From positions 21,697 through 55,600 of the forward strand of contig DIDP01000046.1 in NCBI GenBank assembly GCA_002418205.1: DNA of 33,904 nucleotides, written 5' to 3'. The notes under the pieces are model-generated. The model saw only the letters and a program-made list of their open reading frames with translations. It had not been told where the DNA came from and ran no database searches. The DNA comes from Anaerolineales bacterium UBA5797. Its GTDB lineage: Bacteria > Chloroflexota > Anaerolineae > Anaerolineales > Villigracilaceae. The translations under genes were made by a program, and so were the position numbers. This document shows, piece by piece, positions 29,501 to 33,904 of the stretch; within the stretch, counting starts at the first letter, position 1, and each line of letters begins with the position of its first letter.

Positions 29501-30459
29501 CATCCGAATATGAGATTGAGGCAGAGCTTGCGCGGGCCTGGGTTGTGGATCAGGCCTGGAGGGAGTCTGCTGCGGCTGCCTGGGAGTGGATCAAGGAACA
29601 GGAATATGATCCCGAATCGATCCAGGATGATGATGAAGTCCGACGTCTTTATCTTGAACAATGGCTTGGTGAACGGGAATACGACCCCTACGATCTAAAT
29701 GATGTGGATTATGCCCGTCAATCCACTGCTGCGGAATGGCTCCGTGACCGCGGGTATGACCCGGATGCCATTTTCTATCCTGAGGATGTCGATCCGCGCG
29801 TGCGCGAAGATTATGACAAGGCAGCGATCAATGCCTGTCTGCGTTTATGGATCGAGAGTCATGGGCAGGGCGGCAGGATCGCTGAAGCCAGACTGATGGA
29901 GGTGGCGCAGGAGATCACGAACACAACTGGGCAGCCCATGCCAACACTTGGCAAGCAAGTCTTGCGGGATGGCAAGACCGGCATTCCTTATGATCAGCCA
30001 GTGACGGTTGGCGTAATGACAATCCTGAAATTGCATCACCTTGTTGAAGATAAAGTCCACGCACGCTCCACCGGACCCTACAGTCTGGTGACTCAACAGC
30101 CCCTGGGCGGTAAGGCTCAATTTGGCGGGCAGCGTTTTGGTGAAATGGAAGTATGGGCGCTTGAGGCTTATGGCGCGGCTTACACATTGCAGGAAATGCT
30201 CACGGTTAAATCCGACGATGTTCAAGGTCGTGTCAACACCTACGAGTCGATCGTAAAAGGTGAGCCGATCGAAGAGCCGAGCATCCCGGCATCCTTCCGT
30301 GTGCTGGTCAAGGAATTGCAATCGCTTGGACTTGCAGTTGAAGCTGTAAGTGAAGGCGGCGATGTGGTCAGGTTCGGCAAGGACGAAGAAAAGCAGCATC
30401 CGCCGCGCATGGATACGGGCTTGCTGGGTATCAGTGAGAAGTTTATAGGCAAGCGGTAA
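26560..30459 (+). CDS. rpoB: RNA polymerase beta subunit, with lineage inserts
   Basis: The 1299-residue beta subunit has all core regions: the rifampicin pocket ([24 protein letters not shown], with the usual Asp, His and Ser residues kept), [46 protein letters not shown] and the C-terminal [27 protein letters not shown] clamp-contact region. Compared with E. coli, an extra segment at 28060-28218 ([18 protein letters not shown]) resembles a beta/beta-prime module, and 29524-29934 carries about 135 extra residues with three 25-residue repeats. I chose the ATG at 26560 (AGGAG eight bases upstream) over a GTG at 26551. rpoC does not follow. Confidence 0.97.
   Translation: [1299 protein letters not shown]
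29587..29811 (+). repeat. Three 25-residue coding repeats in the RpoB insert
   Basis: Units start at Trp codons 29587, 29662 and 29737, exactly 75 bases apart. Each opens W-(I/L)-x-(E/D)-x-x-Y-D-P ([27 protein letters not shown]). The DNA has diverged, so this is an old repeat held at protein level. Confidence 0.85.
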
Positions 30460-30461
30460 TC

Positions 30462-30490
30462 TTGACGCTATCGAGGCTGCGTGATAAAAT
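30462..30490 (+). promoter_or_regulatory. Promoter of the rpsL-rpsG-fusA-tuf operon
   Basis: TTGACG (30462-30467) and TAAAAT (30485-30490) are 17 bases apart and begin two bases after the rpoB stop. Transcription would start near 30497, leaving a leader of about 143 bases. Confidence 0.75.
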
Positions 30491-30550
30491 CACCGTCCGT
30501 TGCTAATCAAACACGCGGCTATATCTCCCGCTAACAGCATGGCACCACTG

Positions 30551-30589
30551 ATGAGGCCATCCGAAAGATCAAAGATGGCCTCATTTCTT
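30551..30589 (+). terminator. Leader hairpin between rpoB and rpsL
   Basis: ATGAGGCCATC (30551-30561) pairs perfectly with GATGGCCTCAT (30574-30584) around a 12-base loop, followed by TTCTT. It may end rpoB transcripts or act as an attenuator or regulatory structure in the rpsL leader, since it lies downstream of the rpsL promoter. Confidence 0.7.
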
Positions 30590-30639
30590 GCAAATTACAA
30601 AACAAATTTGAGTTCGAAACAGGAAACCGGAGGCTGAAC

Positions 30640-31056
30640 GTGCCGACAATTAATCAAATGGTCCGCAAGGGCCGCAAGAACAAAAAAGTAAAGAGCAAGG
30701 CTCCTGCGTTGCAATATACGCTGAATTCATTTAAACAGCGCCGCGTACGCCAGGACAAGGGCGCGCCGCAAAAGCGCGGCGTCTGTACGGTCGTCCGTAC
30801 GATGACGCCCAAGAAACCGAATTCAGCATTGCGCAAGATCGCCCGCGTACGCTTGACGAATGGCATCGAGGTGACGGCGTACATCCCCGGGGAGGGGCAT
30901 CAGTTGCAGGAACACTCGGTTGTGCTTGTCCGCGGTGGCCGTGTAAAGGACCTGCCCGGTGTTCGTTATCACATCGTGCGCGGATCGCTGGATACGACCG
31001 GTGTGGCCAATCGCAAGCAGGCCCGCTCGAAGTACGGCGCGAAGCGTCCGAAGTAA
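30640..31056 (+). CDS. rpsL: 30S ribosomal protein S12
   Basis: This 138-residue S12 forms part of the decoding centre of the small subunit. PKKPNSALRK and GGRVKDLPGVRY are both present with the two lysines that streptomycin resistance usually changes (E. coli 43 and 88), so a sensitive-type S12 is expected. It has the N-terminal MPTINQMVRKGR and C-terminal RSKYGAKRPK. It starts with GTG, preceded by GGAGG at six bases. It is the first gene of the str operon here, with rpsG 18 bases after. Confidence 0.98.
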   Translation: MPTINQMVRKGRKNKKVKSKAPALQYTLNSFKQRRVRQDKGAPQKRGVCTVVRTMTPKKPNSALRKIARVRLTNGIEVTAYIPGEGHQLQEHSVVLVRGGRVKDLPGVRYHIVRGSLDTTGVANRKQARSKYGAKRPK

Positions 31057-31074
31057 TCCAGATGGAGAAATAGA

Positions 31075-31542
31075 ATGCGAAGAGCTAAACCCGAAAAGCG
31101 GGAGATCCTTCCCGATGTCCGTTATAACAGTGTGAACCTCCAGACGATGGTCCATCATGTACTCAAGCGCGGCAAGAAGAGTGTGGCTGTCGGCTTGATC
31201 TATGATGCCATGGATATTATCAAAGAGCGCACCAGCAAAAACCCGATGGAGGTTTTTGATGGCGCACTTAAGAACGTATCCCCGGTGATGGAAGTCCGTC
31301 CGCGACGCGTGGGTGGCGCCACCTACCAGGTTCCCATGGAAGTATCAGCGGACCGCCGCACCACTTTGGCGATCCGCTGGATTTTGTCTGCGGCTCGTGA
31401 ACGTGCCGGAAAATCATTTTCGGAGAAGCTGGCTTCTGAGTTAATCGATGCCATGAACGAGACCGGGTCTGCAATTCGCAAGCGCGACGAAACCCACAAG
31501 ATGGCTGAGGCAAACCGCGCTTTCTCACATTATCGCGTTTAA
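31075..31542 (+). CDS. rpsG: 30S ribosomal protein S7
   Basis: The 155-residue S7 nucleates assembly of the 30S head by binding 16S rRNA and lines the exit site. Visible hallmarks are RRAKPEKREILPD at the start, VEVRPRRVGGATYQVPMEV-type sequence in the middle (VMEVRPRRVGGATYQVP) and KMAEANRAFSHYRV at the end. GGAG precedes the ATG by nine bases. In E. coli S7 represses this operon by binding the S12-S7 gap; here that gap is only 18 bases, so any such control would need another site. Confidence 0.98.
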   Translation: MRRAKPEKREILPDVRYNSVNLQTMVHHVLKRGKKSVAVGLIYDAMDIIKERTSKNPMEVFDGALKNVSPVMEVRPRRVGGATYQVPMEVSADRRTTLAIRWILSAARERAGKSFSEKLASELIDAMNETGSAIRKRDETHKMAEANRAFSHYRV

Positions 31543-31578
31543 TACATTTATTTTAGAGTAGTCAGGAAACCATAAAGA

Positions 31579-33648
31579 ATGGCACGCAAGTATCCGCTCG
31601 AGAAATATCGTAATATAGGGATCATTGCCCACATTGACGCCGGGAAAACAACGACAACCGAGCGTATCATGTTCTATACCGGTATGACGCATCGCATCGG
31701 TTCGGTGGATGACGGCACAACGGTCACCGACTGGATGGTGCAGGAACGTGAACGCGGCATTACGATTGTTTCGGCGGCTGTTTCAGCGGAGTGGAAAGGG
31801 TATCAGATCAATATCATCGACACTCCCGGTCATATTGACTTCACCGCAGAGGTCCAGCGCTCCTTGCGTGTTCTGGATGGAGGTGTCGTTGTCTTTGACG
31901 CCGTCCAGGGCGTTGAGCCCCAATCTGAAACTGTGTGGCGTCAGGCAGACCGCTATGGCGTGCCGCGGATTTGCTTTGTCAACAAGATGGATCGCGTTGG
32001 CGCCTCATACGAGCGGACGATTGATACCATTATCGACCGACTGGGCGCCAATCCGATTGCCATGCAAATCCCGATCGGTTTTGAAGCTGGCTTCAAAGGT
32101 GCCGTTGACCTCCTTGATATGAAGGCTGTAGTCTGGGAAGATGACCTTGGAAAGGAACCCAAAGTCATCGAAATTCCTGCGGATATGCGAGAGCAGGCGG
32201 ACGAAGCCCGGGCAAAGATGGTCGAGAAAATCGCCGAACTCGACGATGACCTGACCACAAAGTTTTTGGAAGCCCAGGAGATCGGGATCGATGAATTGAA
32301 GGCTGCGCTTCGCCAGGGGGTGATTACCAATAAAGCCACACCGGTATTTTGTGGTTCCTCCTTGAAGAACAAAGGTGTCCAGATCCTTTTGGATGCAGTG
32401 GTCGATTACCTGCCTTCTCCGGCGGATATTCCATCCATCAAAGCGAGTGATCCTGCAGATCCTGAAAACGTGTTTGAACTTCCGGCGCAGGATGATGCAC
32501 CCTTGAGCGCGCTTGTTTTCAAGATCGTCACCGATCCGTATGTTGGACGCCTTGCATATGTCAGGATTTATTCCGGGGTGTTGAGCCAGGGTCAGACCGT
32601 GGTAAACAGCTCGAAGGGCAAGAAAGAACGCATTGGTCGTTTGATCCGTATGCATGCCGATCACCGCGAGGATGTTACTGAGATCCGCTCCGGTGATATC
32701 GGTGCTGTCCTTGGCTTCAAGGAAAGTTTTACCGGTGATACGCTTTGCGACAATAAATCGCTTGTCCTTGAGAGTATTTCCTTCCCCGAGCCGGTGATCT
32801 CCATTGCGATTGAGCCCAAAAGCACCAGCGATCAGGAAAAGATGGGCGAGGCTCTTCGCAAACTTGCCGAGGAGGACCCGACTTTCCGCGTAAATTCAGA
32901 TGAAGGTACCGGTCAGACGGTCATTCGAGGCATGGGCGAACTTCATCTCGACATTATTGTAGACCGCCTCCTGCGCGAGTTCAAAGTGCAAGCGAACATT
33001 GGGGCTCCGCGCGTAGCCTATAGAGAGTCGATTACCAAGCCGGTAAAGGAAGTCAATTACAAGTATGCCAAGCAATCCGGCGGTAAGGGACAATATGGTC
33101 ATGTTGTGTTCTCCCTTGAGCCGGGTGAGCGTGGCAGTGGAATTGTTTTTGAAAACAAGATCGTTGGAGGGGCAATTCCCAAGGAATATATCGGGCCAAT
33201 CGAAAAAGGCTTCAAGGAAGCGGCCGAGACGGGTGTACTTGCCGGCTACCCCGTGGTTGATCTAAAGATCACACTTTTTGATGGCTCTTTCCATGAGGTT
33301 GACTCCAGTGAAATGGCATTCAAACTGGCTGCCTCCATAGGATTCAAGGAAGGCGTTCACAAGGGGAACCCCATCCTGCTTGAGCCGATGATGAAAGTGG
33401 AGATTGTCGTCCCTGAGGAGTATCTTGGTGATGTCATGGGACAGATCAACAGCAGACGCGGTTTGATCCAGGGTATGGATGTTCGCCCCGGCAATGCGCA
33501 GGCTATTCGCGCAATGGTTCCGCTGGCGGAAATGTTCGGGTATGCGACCCAATTGCGTTCCGCCACCCAGGGACGTGGTGTGTTCAGCATGGAATTCGAT
33601 CACTATGCGCCCGTATCTCAATCGGTGGCGCAGGAATTACTAAACTAA
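31579..33648 (+). CDS. fusA: Elongation factor G
   Basis: This 689-residue translocation GTPase has G1 AHIDAGKTTTTER (about 17-29), switch I RGITI, G3 DTPGHIDF (about 82-89), G4 NKMD (about 136-139) and G5 GSS. Domains II-V follow, ending with the MVPLAEMFGYATQLRSATQGRG segment. The length is normal for EF-G. It lies 36 bases after rpsG in the str operon, and tuf follows 35 bases later. Confidence 0.98.
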   Translation: MARKYPLEKYRNIGIIAHIDAGKTTTTERIMFYTGMTHRIGSVDDGTTVTDWMVQERERGITIVSAAVSAEWKGYQINIIDTPGHIDFTAEVQRSLRVLDGGVVVFDAVQGVEPQSETVWRQADRYGVPRICFVNKMDRVGASYERTIDTIIDRLGANPIAMQIPIGFEAGFKGAVDLLDMKAVVWEDDLGKEPKVIEIPADMREQADEARAKMVEKIAELDDDLTTKFLEAQEIGIDELKAALRQGVITNKATPVFCGSSLKNKGVQILLDAVVDYLPSPADIPSIKASDPADPENVFELPAQDDAPLSALVFKIVTDPYVGRLAYVRIYSGVLSQGQTVVNSSKGKKERIGRLIRMHADHREDVTEIRSGDIGAVLGFKESFTGDTLCDNKSLVLESISFPEPVISIAIEPKSTSDQEKMGEALRKLAEEDPTFRVNSDEGTGQTVIRGMGELHLDIIVDRLLREFKVQANIGAPRVAYRESITKPVKEVNYKYAKQSGGKGQYGHVVFSLEPGERGSGIVFENKIVGGAIPKEYIGPIEKGFKEAAETGVLAGYPVVDLKITLFDGSFHEVDSSEMAFKLAASIGFKEGVHKGNPILLEPMMKVEIVVPEEYLGDVMGQINSRRGLIQGMDVRPGNAQAIRAMVPLAEMFGYATQLRSATQGRGVFSMEFDHYAPVSQSVAQELLN

Positions 33649-33683
33649 GAAATTTCTTATTAGGACAAATAAGGAGATCATCA

Positions 33684-33904
33684 ATGGCGAAGGAAAAATT
33701 TGACAGGAGCAAGCCGCATCTGAACGTGGGGACGATGGGGCACATCGACCACGGGAAGACGACGCTGACGGCGGCGATCACGAAAGTGAGCCAGATGCTG
33801 GGGAAGGCGGAGTTCAAAGCCTACGACCAGATCGACAATGCGCCGGAGGAGAAAGCGCGCGGCATCACGATCAACATTGCACACGTGGAATACCAGACGG
33901 AAAA
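33684..33904 (+). CDS. tuf: Elongation factor Tu, 5' part
   Basis: The first 73 codons are present and the gene runs off the right edge. MAKEKFDRSKPHLNVGTMGHIDHGKTTL has the G1 loop, and EEKARGITINIAHVEYQT has switch I. AAGGAG lies eight bases before the ATG. EF-Tu delivers aminoacyl-tRNA to the ribosome. Codon use differs from fusA: almost every early Gly is GGG, Thr is ACG and Ala is GCG. Confidence 0.97.
   Translation, partial: MAKEKFDRSKPHLNVGTMGHIDHGKTTLTAAITKVSQMLGKAEFKAYDQIDNAPEEKARGITINIAHVEYQTE

Overview
The window looks like a chromosomal segment of a bacterium of the phylum Chloroflexota, most likely class Anaerolineae. This is inferred from protein character (a long RpoB with added inserts, a fused formiminotransferase-cyclodeaminase, a UMF1-type transporter, many DUF proteins) and from moderately high GC with frequent dispersed palindromes. 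No rRNA or tRNA gene is visible to settle the placement. About 30 protein genes are supported. No CRISPR array, transposase or prophage gene was seen.

Layout. (1) 267-2042: an SLC13-type permease on the minus strand. (2) 2171-9998: two SF1 helicase-like genes flanking a secreted lipase-like hydrolase and two small membrane-anchored proteins. The second helicase carries three in-frame insertions of a palindromic repeat (8271-8348, 8979-9110, 9706-9772). (3) 10005-15974: an accessory stretch with an AT-rich membrane protein, two AbrB/PIN toxin-antitoxin loci around a GNAT acetyltransferase, a methyltransferase, and DUF3891, CsbD-like and DUF302 proteins. Many of these genes are separated by related GGTC/GACC hairpins. 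(4) 16006-19178: a minus-strand run with three STAS anti-sigma-antagonist proteins, a previously uncalled 43-residue membrane peptide, DUF1697, a TMEM175-like channel and a DUF4258-like protein. (5) 19394-24806: a bifunctional folate/histidine-degradation enzyme, an M23 lipoprotein whose N-terminus lies in a dispersed repeat, a dCTP deaminase interrupted by a LAGLIDADG intein, and an aminotransferase, closed by a strong terminator. (6) 24846-26216: an MFS exporter on the minus strand. (7) 26560-33904: rpoB, rpsL, rpsG, fusA and the start of tuf.

The core block is the str-type operon, but rpoC is not between rpoB and rpsL. A consensus promoter and a leader hairpin occupy that junction instead. 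RpoB carries two inserts, one made of three 25-residue repeats and one resembling a beta/beta-prime module.

The strongest candidates for something new are the protein-coding palindromic elements in the helicase gene, the intein placed next to the catalytic glutamate of dCTP deaminase, the RpoB repeat insert, and a recurrent TTGTGGTA extended -10 promoter that in two loci sits directly behind a hairpin of the dispersed family. All assignments come from reading the sequence; no database search was run.
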